Source of the DNA: Apostichopus parvimensis
Lineage: Eukaryota; Echinodermata; Holothuroidea; Aspidochirotida; Stichopodidae
DNA: 24,411 nucleotides
Reading direction: 5' to 3'
NCBI GenBank assembly: GCA_000934455.1
Contig: KN883509.1
Location: 78,652 to 103,062, forward strand
Shown piece by piece: positions 9,401 to 17,176 of this stretch. The number at the start of each line of letters is the position of its first letter. The first letter of the stretch is position 1. A model generated the notes under the pieces. It searched no databases and was not told the DNA's origin. It saw only the letters and a list, made by a program, of their open reading frames with translations. A program made the translations under genes and the position numbers.

Positions 9401-10141
9401 GTCTCACAAAGTGTACTGTTTCCCTGCTTTTTGTTGTTGTGATGAATCAAACTTAAGATAATTGGATGATATTTCATCTTGGTTTCCCCAACCCCCTCCT
9501 GCAATGTTTAATACATTGATACCTTATATGTCCAGACGAAGTGTAGTTTCATTAATGAGGTTCTGTTGTGGGTATAAATGCAATAACATTAATACTTCAC
9601 ATGTTGCAGCGTCGTGTGGTAGTTCCATTGATGATGTTCTGTTGTCAGTATAAATGCAATAACATTAATACCTTAAATTAATGTTATCAAAGCATCCAAA
9701 TGTCCTTTGAAAAGTTACACCCTCTAGCCAGAAATGAATGGACTTGCTAATCAGCAGTTGAAAATAAAGAACAACTTTATTCAAAGTCTGTCACACAGAA
9801 AAAAAGAAAAACAAAAATTAGAGGCATATTTTACAATGTTTTAACGTTGAAAGATGTTTGGATAATTTTGCACATCAAGTTTACATTAAATGACCACGAG
9901 AGAGATTGGGATTAGAGGCGGGTGTTGTTGAACCATCAGAACATCTTGACCGAAACGATCAGTAGAGGAGATTGATTTGGGAGGGGGGCTGGGAGGGGGG
10001 CTGCGGGTGGTGGCCTGAGACACAGAGAAAATGTACTGAATATAAACTACATACTTTTCTTCTCTTAATGACAGGTATCAAGGCACTGTGACATTGTTAC
10101 AGCAACAACTGGAAGAAGCCAAACACATTACATCCAGCTGA
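265..10141 (+). CDS. CEP128: CEP128-like centriolar coiled-coil protein, C-terminal part, six exons
   Basis: Joining 265-458, 1716-1932, 3136-3328, 4500-4585, 7658-7701 and 10075-10141 gives 801 nt, one open frame of 266 codons plus TGA. All five junctions agree in phase (2, 0, 1, 0, 2). The product is almost entirely charged heptad-type coiled coil. Its best signature is RWLADLKTKLQW followed by EE, against RWLAESKTKLQW...EE in vertebrate CEP128 as I recall it. An upstream GIAKEVDA matches GKEIDA, and a downstream SSLQRQVASLE matches GSLQDRVIALE, in the same order. CEP128 is known as a subdistal-appendage protein of the mother centriole, needed for appendage assembly and linked to microtubule anchoring and ciliary signalling. 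The N-terminal majority lies upstream of this window. The end differs from vertebrates: after the conserved SLQ segment there are only about 40 more residues, still coiled coil, not the longer serine-rich tail. Alternative: another centrosomal coiled-coil paralogue. I think that is unlikely because several motifs are collinear. Confidence 0.85.
445..1216 (+). repeat. Minisatellite built from the exon A end and its splice donor
   Basis: A tandem array of 13-14-base units close to GTAGGGGATAACAG, with variants such as GTAGGGGTAACAAG. It often runs as a 26-27-base dimer and in places as a higher-order 91-base unit (about 700-790 and 791-881). The first unit (445-458) is coding and the remainder is the 5' part of intron 1. 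The array decays toward 1216. Many units recreate a donor of the form CAG|GTAGGG. I read such sites after positions 485, 512, 633, 659, 686, 751, 842 and 974 (the last is CAG|GTAAGG), and a weaker CAG|GTAGAG after 1113. The G-rich, purine-rich strand is the sense strand. Long minus-strand open frames over this array, rich in YPLLVTPTCYP-type repeats, are products of the repeat and not genes. Confidence 0.95.
564..633 (+). pseudogene. Duplicated 3' end of exon A inside intron 1
   Basis: These 70 bases repeat 389-458 with two mismatches (A to G at 571, A to T at 607), at a constant offset of 175. The copy includes the codons for RRYDRMRASYEGQLQLNE and the terminal minisatellite unit, and is followed by another CAG|GTAGGGG donor after 633. 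There is no pyrimidine tract or acceptor AG in a suitable place just upstream, so it is probably not spliced in as an exon. Traces of the same junction (ATAATGGAGAGG) reappear near 888-900, which suggests that the exon fragment was carried along during array expansion. Confidence 0.93.
1716..1932 (+). CDS. CEP128: CEP128-like exon B
   Basis: The acceptor is TTTTTCGCTTTCAG, ending at 1715. The exon starts with one base that completes the split codon from exon A, then runs ASHLNSQIQ onward. The donor is AAG|GTATGA after 1932, phase 0. It encodes GIAKEVDALLAVICQE, then an acidic/serine-rich linker (ETSEETLLLCKSPSKS), then DRWLADLK, which continues as TKLQW in exon C. In vertebrate CEP128 the same order occurs: GKEIDA, a serine-rich linker, then RWLA.KTKLQW. 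No low-complexity bias and no internal stop. Confidence 0.9.
1933..3135 (+). other. Intron 2, with duplicated 3' splice-site region
   Basis: A GT-AG intron of about 1.2 kb, AT-rich with no coding signal. Its last 355 bases are an imperfect tandem duplication: 2781-2951 and 2952-3135 (offset 171). Both copies share the blocks GGGAAAAGGTTCCC, TTAGGCTTGCAAGGTTATAAG and AAGTCAAGATGGAAACATTT, then a pyrimidine tract ending in AG. The first copy ends CCCTCCCCAG at 2951. The second ends in a C-run and AAAAAATAG at 3135, where phase and homology place exon C. Confidence 0.85.
3136..3328 (+). CDS. CEP128: CEP128-like exon C, with GC splice donor
   Basis: Begins TKLQWAKEEIRSL, completing the RWLA.KTKLQW motif. 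It continues as basic coiled coil (KRKKLKSELNRSRAE) and an acidic segment (ESDFEKQEDILQQL) ending VSKR plus one base. No GT donor is available at the end of the homology. The sequence there is AAAAGAG|GCAAGT, the usual form of a GC-AG intron. Ending after 3328 leaves phase 1, which the acceptor at 4499 requires to continue as DLEIKNLE. The open frame runs on in the intron for about 20 codons to TGA, without homology. Confidence 0.88.
3329..4499 (+). other. Intron 3, GC-AG type
   Basis: The intron begins GCAAGT and ends TTTATTCTAG. Apart from AT-rich stretches, including an A/T-only low-complexity block near 4150-4225, I see no structure in it. Short open frames at 3792-4019 and 4027-4221 are AT-rich low-complexity translations that I do not regard as genes. 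Confidence 0.8.
4500..4585 (+). CDS. CEP128: CEP128-like exon D
   Basis: The acceptor is TTGGTCTCTTTATTCTAG, ending at 4499. Two bases complete the split codon (D), then LEIKNLERSQEVSSLQRQV, ASLEAHIGK, and the donor AAAG|GTGGGT after 4585 in phase 0. The segment matches the vertebrate order RKDEEMGSLQDRVIALE. A short exon of 86 nt, all coiled coil. Confidence 0.85.
4586..7657 (+). other. Intron 4, no further exon supported
   Basis: A 3.1-kb GT-AG intron ending TTCTTCCACACCGACAG. It holds AT-rich sequence, a 5945-6286 open stretch followed at 6116 by a donor-like CTACAG|GTAATT, C-rich tracts at 7120-7175 and 7259-7272, and an imperfect duplication near 7187-7434. The 5945-6116 stretch cannot serve as an in-frame cassette from the nearest upstream AG (176 nt between phase-0 exons), and I do not recognise its translation. 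Confidence 0.7.
7187..7430 (+). repeat. Imperfect duplication with an 89-base insertion or deletion
   Basis: 7187-7242 reads CCTGCATTACCATTTTG... through TCCAGGTGATTCTAAGAATGC. The first part recurs at 7287-7320 (offset 100) and the second at 7410-7430. In the second copy the two blocks are separated by 7321-7409, an extra 89 bases absent from the first copy. Either a small insertion entered copy two or copy one lost it. I see no clear target-site duplication. Confidence 0.75.
7658..7701 (+). CDS. CEP128: CEP128-like exon E (44 nt)
   Basis: A very short exon between CACCGACAG and the strong donor AA|GTAAGA. It reads ELQIEKERINERYL plus two bases (phase 2) and follows exon D in phase 0. It extends the coiled coil and completes lysine with the first base of the final exon. 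The phase match at both ends and good splice sites support it despite its size. Sequence similarity to vertebrate CEP128 is weak here. Confidence 0.75.
9519..9667 (+). repeat. Two tandem copies of a 73-76-base unit
   Basis: Copy one is 9519-9591 and copy two 9592-9667, sharing GTTCTGTTGTNNGTATAAATGC and AATAACATTAATAC. A start of a third copy (ATACCTTAAA) follows at 9668. Divergence between the copies is moderate. It lies inside intron 5. Confidence 0.85.
9659..9687 (+). other. Perfect 11-bp hairpin
   Basis: ATAACATTAAT at 9659-9669 pairs exactly with ATTAATGTTAT at 9677-9687 around a 7-base loop. It sits at the end of the second copy of the local tandem duplication. All arm bases are A/T-rich, so stability is modest. 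Confidence 0.85.
9977..10012 (+). other. G-run cluster before the last acceptor
   Basis: Several runs of three to six G (GGGAGGGGGGCTGGGAGGGGGGCTGCGGG) lie on the sense strand about 60 bases upstream of the final 3' splice site. The pattern satisfies the usual G-quadruplex sequence rule. Intronic G-runs are known to recruit splicing regulators; a role here is inference. Confidence 0.6.
10075..10141 (+). CDS. CEP128: CEP128-like terminal exon, coding part
   Basis: The acceptor TTCTCTTAATGACAG ends at 10074. One base completes lysine, then YQGTVTLLQQQLEEAKHITSS and TGA at 10139-10141. The peptide keeps heptad spacing (L..L...L), so the protein ends in coiled coil with a short TSS tail. The exon continues as 3' UTR. 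Confidence 0.85.
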
Positions 10142-10507
10142 CATCTTTAGCCAAGAAATACTAAGAGGATTCTATCTCAGGGCAGCGTGGGTTTATCAAC
10201 AGCTCAGCTTCTCACAGACCTGGGAGACGGTTAATCTCCGTCAAACGTGTGTACAGTAGGTGTCCATTCTCGGGCTGGTATCTGTTGAGTGATTTTTGGG
10301 ATGACATCTTAAAGCTGTCTTCCATATTGCCACAATCTGGCGGTCACATACTTACCGGATGGTATGAGAGATACGGGTATCTGATGATGTCATTTGAGAC
10401 TGTAGCTAATACCAAATCACACTTTTAATGCTGATATTAGGTAGGTGTGCACGTTGAAGTCTGAAACAGGAAGAGCCCATAAACATGAAAGAGAACGAAA
10501 CTGAATA

Positions 10508-11327
10508 ACACAAAGTCACATTCAAATAGATGTAGCTGTATTGATCTCCTTGATTGATTAGTATCCAATACCTGGCTATCACATGACTTGGTCAACATGA
10601 TACAAAGCTACATTCAAATGGATGTAACCGCATCAATCTCCTTGATTGATTGGTATCCCTACCTGGCTATCACATGACTTGGTCAACATGATTCAAAGCT
10701 ACATTCAAATAGATGTAACTGCATCAATCTCCTTGATTGATATGTATCCCATACCTAGCTATCACATGACTTGGTCAACATGATACAAAGCTACATTCAA
10801 ATAGATGTAACTGCATCAATCTCCTCGATTGATTAGTGTCCAATACCTGGCTATCACATGACTTGGTCAACATGATACAAAGCTACATTCAAATAGATGT
10901 AACTGCATCAATCTCCTCGATTGATTAGTGTCCAATACCTGGCTATCACATGACTTGGTCAACATGTTACAAAGCTACATTCAAATGGATGTAACTGCAT
11001 CAATCTCCTTGATTGATATGTATCCCATACCTGGCTATCACATGACTTGGTCTACATGATACAAAGCTACATTCAAATGGATGTAACCGCATCGATCTCC
11101 TTGATTGATTAGAATCCAATACCTGGCTATCACATGACTTGGTCAACATGATACAAAGCTACATTCAAATAGATGTAACTGCATCAATATCCTTGATTGA
11201 TCAGTATCCCATACCTGGCTATCACATGACTTGGTCAACATGAAACAAAGCTACATTCAAATGGATGTAACCCCATCAATCCTCTTGATTGATTAGTATC
11301 CCATACCTGGCTATAACACGATGGACT
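10508..11327 (+). repeat. Nine tandem copies of a 92-base unit
   Basis: CCTGGCTATC (or a one-base variant) recurs at 10571, 10662, 10754, 10846, 10938, 11030, 11122, 11214 and 11306, so the spacing is 91 once and then 92 seven times. Each unit carries AAGCTACATTCAAAT, GATGTAACTGCATC, CACATGACTTGGTC and a short hairpin ATCAATC-TCCTT-GATTGAT. The hairpin loop differs between copies (TCCTT, TCCTC, CTCTT), while the right arm GATTGAT is kept in all. The first and last copies are the most diverged. High identity points to recent expansion or homogenisation. It lies directly after the CEP128-like stop codon. Confidence 0.95.
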
Positions 11328-13500
11328 ATATTGAGTATTAATCATTTGATTCTAGTGTCTCAAAATGACAAGTGTGATACATCCCACCCCTGCAGACTGT
11401 TGTAAATATCACTCAACCTCTTTCACGGTTTGTTCATGATTTAAACTAGCACTTGCCCTACAACTTAACTATTTTTTGTTGTATTTTTTTTTTATTCCGG
11501 GTAGCCTCGTCTTATTTGATGGTCATGGTTCTGAGTGTAAATTTAGACCGTGTGTTAAACATCTTTGTAACCTTCAGGGTGGCATTGGTTCAAACATTTC
11601 TGGCAAATAGATGCCAGTGGCATCACTGGTGCTGTTTAAATAGATTTAGCAAAAAACGAAGAAGAAGACAGTACTGTTTAATTCCCTCAGCTTGAGTTAA
11701 ACATTTCACCCATGTAGTGCACCAAACTGTGATAATTAGAATCTACATCAAAGGTTGCTTCACTGATAAAATGAACCAAGACATTGTGAGACTGTAGACA
11801 GTAAGCCTTGACATCAAAGAGATGATAGGTTTTTTTTTTTTTTTTAAATTTTTTAATGCATTGTTGTTAAAGTGTGTAAGGTTGTAAATTTGGCATCTTA
11901 AAGGCCTACTCACGGTTGTGCAATTTAAGGGATAATTTTAAACTAACAAAGCACTTGTAGGTTGAAGTACATGAACTTGAAAAGTTCCTTGATTGCACAA
12001 TACGGTTTCCCAGGTCAAATTATTTGGATAGCGGAATAATTTGGAATCATCCGTTGAATTGCATGGGGTGTGTGTGTGTCCCCTTCCTGTTAGAGAGGGG
12101 TAAACCAGAGACAAACATAGACGTTTTTACAGACAGGTTTAGAAAACCTTGATTTTTTCTCTCAAGAAAAAGATACTTTCAGTGCCTTTTGCAATAAAAA
12201 GTATACAATTTGTAAATAATTAAAGGATAATAAATCAGTAAAAAGTCATGCTCTCATACTTAAAGATATGAAAAAAATATTAAAAAAAATTAGTAAAATA
12301 ATATCAACAACAACAACAACCTTGCCAGTCATTTTTTTGGAAAATTTCCATTTAATTTCCAAATATGTACATTATTATGTAAGAGTTGTCACATTGTTAA
12401 ATAAGTCAGTTAGGTGCAATCAATACCACTTACATTTATATAACCATTTTGTTTTTAATATATCCATGGAGTCTTTTTTTAATGTTCAGTTGTATTGTAA
12501 ATGTATCTCTTTCCTCACTGTACAAAATTTTTATTTATCACCACGACACGGCAGTCGACAGATGCCCGAAGGAAAAAACGAAGCCAGTCTCTCAGGGACT
12601 ATCGCACATTATTATTAGATTATGCAGTTTCAGGGACGTCTTTTAATATACGATTCTATTTCTAATCCCCTCATGTCTGATATTTTTAAACAAAATAGTC
12701 GAAGATACGTTTTTTTTGTCGCCGGGTCTCGGGCTTTGTTGCTCAACTAGTGGTGCAAGTCAGTATGCATTGCGTTACACACCTTGAGGGTGGATACTGA
12801 TGTAATACTTTTACAGTAAAGACCATAGTTATGAAAGAAAATTAAGAATCCTCATTGAGAAAGACTCGTTAAGTATTAAGAATCTGAAAGGAAGTAGAGA
12901 ATTCTTTGTAGACTGAAAGTACCAATAGTTGATGAATTTTTGTGTTTTTTGTCAAATTGATGAAGAAAGTTGCCCAGTTAACCCATTACGTTGGAACTCC
13001 CCCACTGCACCCCCCTCTCCTCCCCCACCCCCTCCAAACAAAAGAAATAAAAAGAAATTGCAGCAATATTTTAGAATAGTTAGGTCACAATGTTGTTGAT
13101 ATTTGTATGATTCAGGAGATCAATCGTTAACTGTTTATCTCTCTGTTTGTGTTAATTAAATGATTTGAAAAAACTGAAAATACAATATTTGGTAGTAGGT
13201 AGGGTGAACCCTGTAAAGGTATTATCTGGATATATTTTTTATTAAGAGATTGTGTAGAATCTTTTGCGTGCCTAACCTTTGTACTTTATGTGTGGGTTTA
13301 CCTTGGAGCTTGGAGTAAGCTCTTTAAGCTGTGAATATCTACGTGTGTATACATTAATTGTGAATACATTTAATTCCTATTAGCACCGTTGCCATTAGTA
13401 GTTAATGTAGCATTCAAAGTTGTGAGGAGTAACGTGATTTTACGATATAGAGTCGAGTCATTGCCAGTTATATATCCTACCCCGTGTCGAGTCACTGAAT
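11328..13500. other. Non-coding AT-rich stretch
   Basis: No gene supported. It contains the 18-T tract, a CAA microsatellite (about 12305-12320), and a C-rich tract with short interruptions (12999-13037). An open stretch at 12268-12618 begins in AT-only low complexity and shows no recognisable protein. Confidence 0.6.
12193..12198 (+). terminator. Possible proximal poly(A) signal
   Basis: A canonical AATAAA lies about 2.05 kb after the stop codon, with a second AATAAA about 35 bases later. The downstream sequence is AT-rich with little GT-rich element, so it is a mediocre candidate. Confidence 0.3.
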
Positions 13501-13506
13501 TGGGTC

Positions 13507-13568
13507 TGTGGGGGGGGGGAGAGGAGGGAGGGAGGGGAAGTGAGGGGGAGGGAGGGGGAGGGAGTGGG
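13507..13568 (+). repeat. G-rich tract with quadruplex potential
   Basis: A nine-G run is followed by many GGGAGG/GGGGAG repeats on the + strand, easily four or more G-runs with short spacers. Flanking sequence is ordinary AT-rich DNA. Small open frames across it on both strands (proline-rich or glycine-rich) are consequences of base composition. Confidence 0.85.
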
Positions 13569-16500
13569 GTGCACAGTCTTCTTTGAGCCAGTTGATGTGA
13601 AATTTTAGTGTCTCAAGCTTTGCTGTCATCACTTGTGTGGCATAATCAGGGAGTAATTTAGTGTTCAGATTTTGGTGTAGCATTTCCGAAGATCTGAATT
13701 TCTTTCTCTCATTGAATAGTATAGTTCCTGTGTAGAAAATTACTATACATCTTTACTGTTCTTGTATAGCTTGCATTGACCACTTTACATAGCAGTTTGC
13801 GATGCGATGCTGGATAAAATGATTCCCTGTTAAAATCTCTGAGTAAAATTGACTATGCAAAGCTCTGTTTTAATACAACATTGACCGACAAAAGAGATCA
13901 TAAAGCGAAGGACCACGAAAGCATCAACTGTACTTCAAGATACAGTTATTAATGGTTCATCTTCCTTGTATGACTTTGTATAGAACCATCTATCTGACCT
14001 TGGGGTATTAGTCCTCCCCCTGCCCCCCCCCCAACCCTGCCGTCTGGCTCTAGCTAAAGAAGATATCATTGATAGGAATTCCATCTGGTCTGAGAGGTTG
14101 ATTATCCTCCAGTGGACGTACCTCGCCTTGCTGCATCTTTCATCTCTTTGATACGTCCCTAGGGTACCCTTTGTCCCTCCAGTCTGTTAGACCTACCATC
14201 TGTAGATTAATTGTGGTCGGCTTTTTAGTCTGTGTGAAACCTTTGCAGGTGACAGATGATACTTATAACGACAAGGGTCTACATGTCAGCCTCTGTAAGC
14301 AATCAAGAGCATATCTTCATAATTATTATTATGATTATGATTATTATTATGATTATTATTGTTATCAGGAGCAGTATAGCAGCTTACAGATGTAATGTAA
14401 CTGTGTGGTTTTCTTACTCTGCAATCAAGATGACCGACTTACCTCTCGATTTTTATGGTTTATTGTGGTCTTCACATTATTATTATGATTATATATTTAT
14501 TTGTAGTATTTATTGTTTTGTTTGTATTTGGATCGCATCAGATATATTGTTTATTAATCAGTGATTCCAACTGGTCAGTTTCCACTCTTCCAAGGATGTA
14601 ATTGTTCCACATCTTCCTACAAGAAATCAATGTGTTTGGATACATTGGTCTCCTCTTTAGACAAAATGAAAAAAAAAAACAAAACAAGGAATAACAAAAA
14701 TCCAACAAGTTTTTGGTTTACAATGACACATGGTGATCGTTGATAGTGCAATGTTGCACGCACTTCGCATAACGTTAAATATAGAAGAAGAAAAAAGAAG
14801 TCAGGTCTGTGTAACGTGAAGGTGATATCTTGCCAAATTCTGTGACCTTTTGTATAGTGATGTGCTGCTTGTTACGATGAAGTTCGCGTTGTTGTCGGTG
14901 GTGGTATTTATGTACCTCCAGAATGTGTGGCACTTAGGACCACAAATTGTACAACAATGTCCATTTTTGAACACACACAGTCAGTAACTACCTTTTTTGC
15001 GTTCGTTAAGGCATTTGTTTTTACCATACCTACTTTGCATAACAAAGTAAGATTGTAATTTTTCAAACTTATCACGAACTCCTCATGGGTCTTCTTTTTT
15101 TTTTTAACCAAATGAAGGTAAATGAGCAAGATATTACCGTTTCCACTCGATTCTCAACATGTTTTTTTTCGGCCGGGCATTTTTCCATGTTTAGTATTAA
15201 CCCTCATGTAATTAGCAAATTAGCACCTTTTTTCAATGCAAACTGGTACTGTATTTTTGCAACTTTTGAAACAATGTTGATTAATTTTCAACCGCAACTA
15301 CATGTTAAAATATTTATGAACAGTACACGTATTATTGTACGTAATATTCTGTCTGGCCATGAGGTTGGGGGTGAGACTTTAATCGCCAGGGGAAGGGATA
15401 AGTTTCTGGCCATTGGGATTTTAGTATTGACAAATTTATCGACAAATTTATAGAATTCAATTCAAGAAGCTGCTGTAACGTGCACTTTTGTAATGAGATA
15501 ACATACCCTCGGTCCCGTCGGACATGTGACCAGCGATGTCATTTTTACGTGGTCATGAAAAATGGATATGATCTCTGTTTTTATGAAATTCAAAACTAAC
15601 GACCGTAAACATGGTTATTCAAGTAATGCGTTATCTGCATGTTCAGACCAACGCCTTTGTGTAAAACACGTTCCCACTCTCAAATTTCTTAGTGTGTAAA
15701 ACAACATATACATTACAATAACAACATAGTAAGTGCATGACTGTATCCTCAGCAATGGGATCAGTCGCCGGGTATGTTTCTTTTATTATGACGCACGGTA
15801 GGACTTATTTAACCTAAATGGTGTCTGCCGGATCCAAAATGATCATTCACCCCCCCCCCCCCACACACACGGTGTTGTGTAATAACGAGGAATATAGTTG
15901 ACATGAATTAGGTATATAGCGTTGTAGCTTCATAGGTTGAATAAAATTGGCTCGACGTCAACCCAGTTAAGGTACAAAATATGAGGATTTTCTTTGGGTG
16001 ACTAGACAGAAAAAAAAACTCAATATGTATTTTTTCTTAGTCCATTAAGCTCGACATATATGATTAACAACACCTGGCAGATAAAGTTCATATTTGATCA
16101 TCTGTTCATATATAATAAGGTTTTCGATGTGTTAACACACAATGTTAACCTACATTATATACCATATTTTGAAAAGCACACATTGCTTCAAAGAGAAACA
16201 TGCCGGTGACATTCAGTGACCCAATAGCCTAGTATAAACATTGATTGAATGGAAATATAGATTTTCTCTTTTGATTTAATATTTACAAATTCAGATTCAT
16301 CGCTGAATGCACTTTTCCATGTTTGGTTTTTTAATGAATATATTCCATAAATTTCGGTGTAAATCTAAATCTCCCTTTTTTCCGGGAAATCAAACAAATC
16401 GCTTACCATGCACAGCAATGCAAGCATAGCCTTTAAGATAATTAAGTAATACACGCTTACTTTAAATATCGAGTCCTGTATGGCTTCGTATATGGAGAGT

Positions 16501-16960
16501 GATCGAACAATCAAACGTTACATCAGGCGAAAAGAAAACCTGTCGTTTCATCTTTTGCTGAGTTCACTCATTTCCATAAGTTTGTCAGTGTGTCTGTAAA
16601 TGTGTATAAACAGGCATGAATATCGTATGTAAAATATTACACTGCTTAACCCATACAAAGATTTAAAATCTCAGGTATAAGGTCGATGTCAAGTTACAGT
16701 GCTTTTTATATGTGCTCTGGTCTTATTTTTTTGCCGTTTGGTCTCCATTGGAAACAGACCTAGTGAGTACTAGATACGTAAACAAATGATAGCAGTAATT
16801 GACCAAACTTACACAGCCCCTCCCCCCCCCCATCCCCACCAAATTAATGGCTAACAATACTGGCTAAATTATTCTATTTTTTTTGGCACAAACACCCTGT
16901 CATATATTATATATACAACATGCAAAACGGTAACCGGAAAATGTTGGAAAGTTAAGATTT
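13569..16960. other. Non-coding stretch with simple repeats
   Basis: No gene supported. Simple repeats are a C-run near 14018-14032, an ATT/ATG trinucleotide microsatellite at 14319-14366 with a short relative near 14477-14500, and a C-run followed by CA repeat at 15850-15870. The longest open stretch, 15085-15453 (122 codons), starts in a T-run and has no motif I recognise. Confidence 0.6.
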
Positions 16961-17176
16961 TGTGTGTGTGTGTGTGCGTTTGTTTTGTATTCTGACCGAG
17001 GACTTGAACAAAAGAATTTCAGGTCCTCGGTTGTAATTTCTAAAGAATCACCACGTCCTCTGAAGAATTCTATTGTATGGGGTATTGTTAAGGTTAGGGT
17101 ACGTGGATTTGAACAATGGAAAATACAATGGGGTCCTCGGTCTGAATGTAATACAAACATGTGTGTGTGTGTGTGA
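16961..17176. repeat. Inverted-repeat cassette bordered by GT microsatellites
   Basis: The motif TGTATTCTGACCGAGGAC (within 16981-17003) recurs in inverted form at 17022-17037 (GGTCCTCGGTTGTAAT) and at 17133-17159 (GTCCTCGGTCTGAATGTAA, then TACAAACA). A (GT)n tract lies at each outer edge (about 16960-16976 and 17160-17176), both in the same orientation on the + strand. The core carries GAACAA twice beside arm sequence. It looks like a short, non-coding palindromic insertion or a MITE-like relic, but I see no clean target-site duplication. Both strands are open across it only because the arms lack stops. Confidence 0.65.

Larger units (their letters stand above)
7702..10074 (+). other. Intron 5
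   Basis: A 2.4-kb GT-AG intron, GTAAGA to TTCTCTTAATGACAG. It contains CA/C/A simple sequence near 8430-8476, an A-rich tract at 8957-9000 preceded by AATAAA, a tandem duplication at 9519-9667, a perfect hairpin at 9659-9687, and a G-run cluster at 9977-10012, about 60 bases before the acceptor. No convincing coding exon. The open stretch 8633-8887 has no recognisable similarity. Confidence 0.75.
10142..12260 (+). other. 3' untranslated region, at least the proximal part
   Basis: Downstream of the stop no acceptor or new coding exon is evident. The region contains the 92-base tandem array (10508-11327), an 18-T tract (11829-11846), and AATAAA at 12193-12198 that could end a short-form transcript. 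The true transcript end cannot be fixed from sequence. A longer UTR reaching about 19360 is also possible. Confidence 0.5.

Noticed and set aside
15085..15453. 122-codon + strand open frame
   Set aside because: It starts in a T-run, has no recognisable motif and no good acceptor or donor pair. The length is within chance for a window this size.
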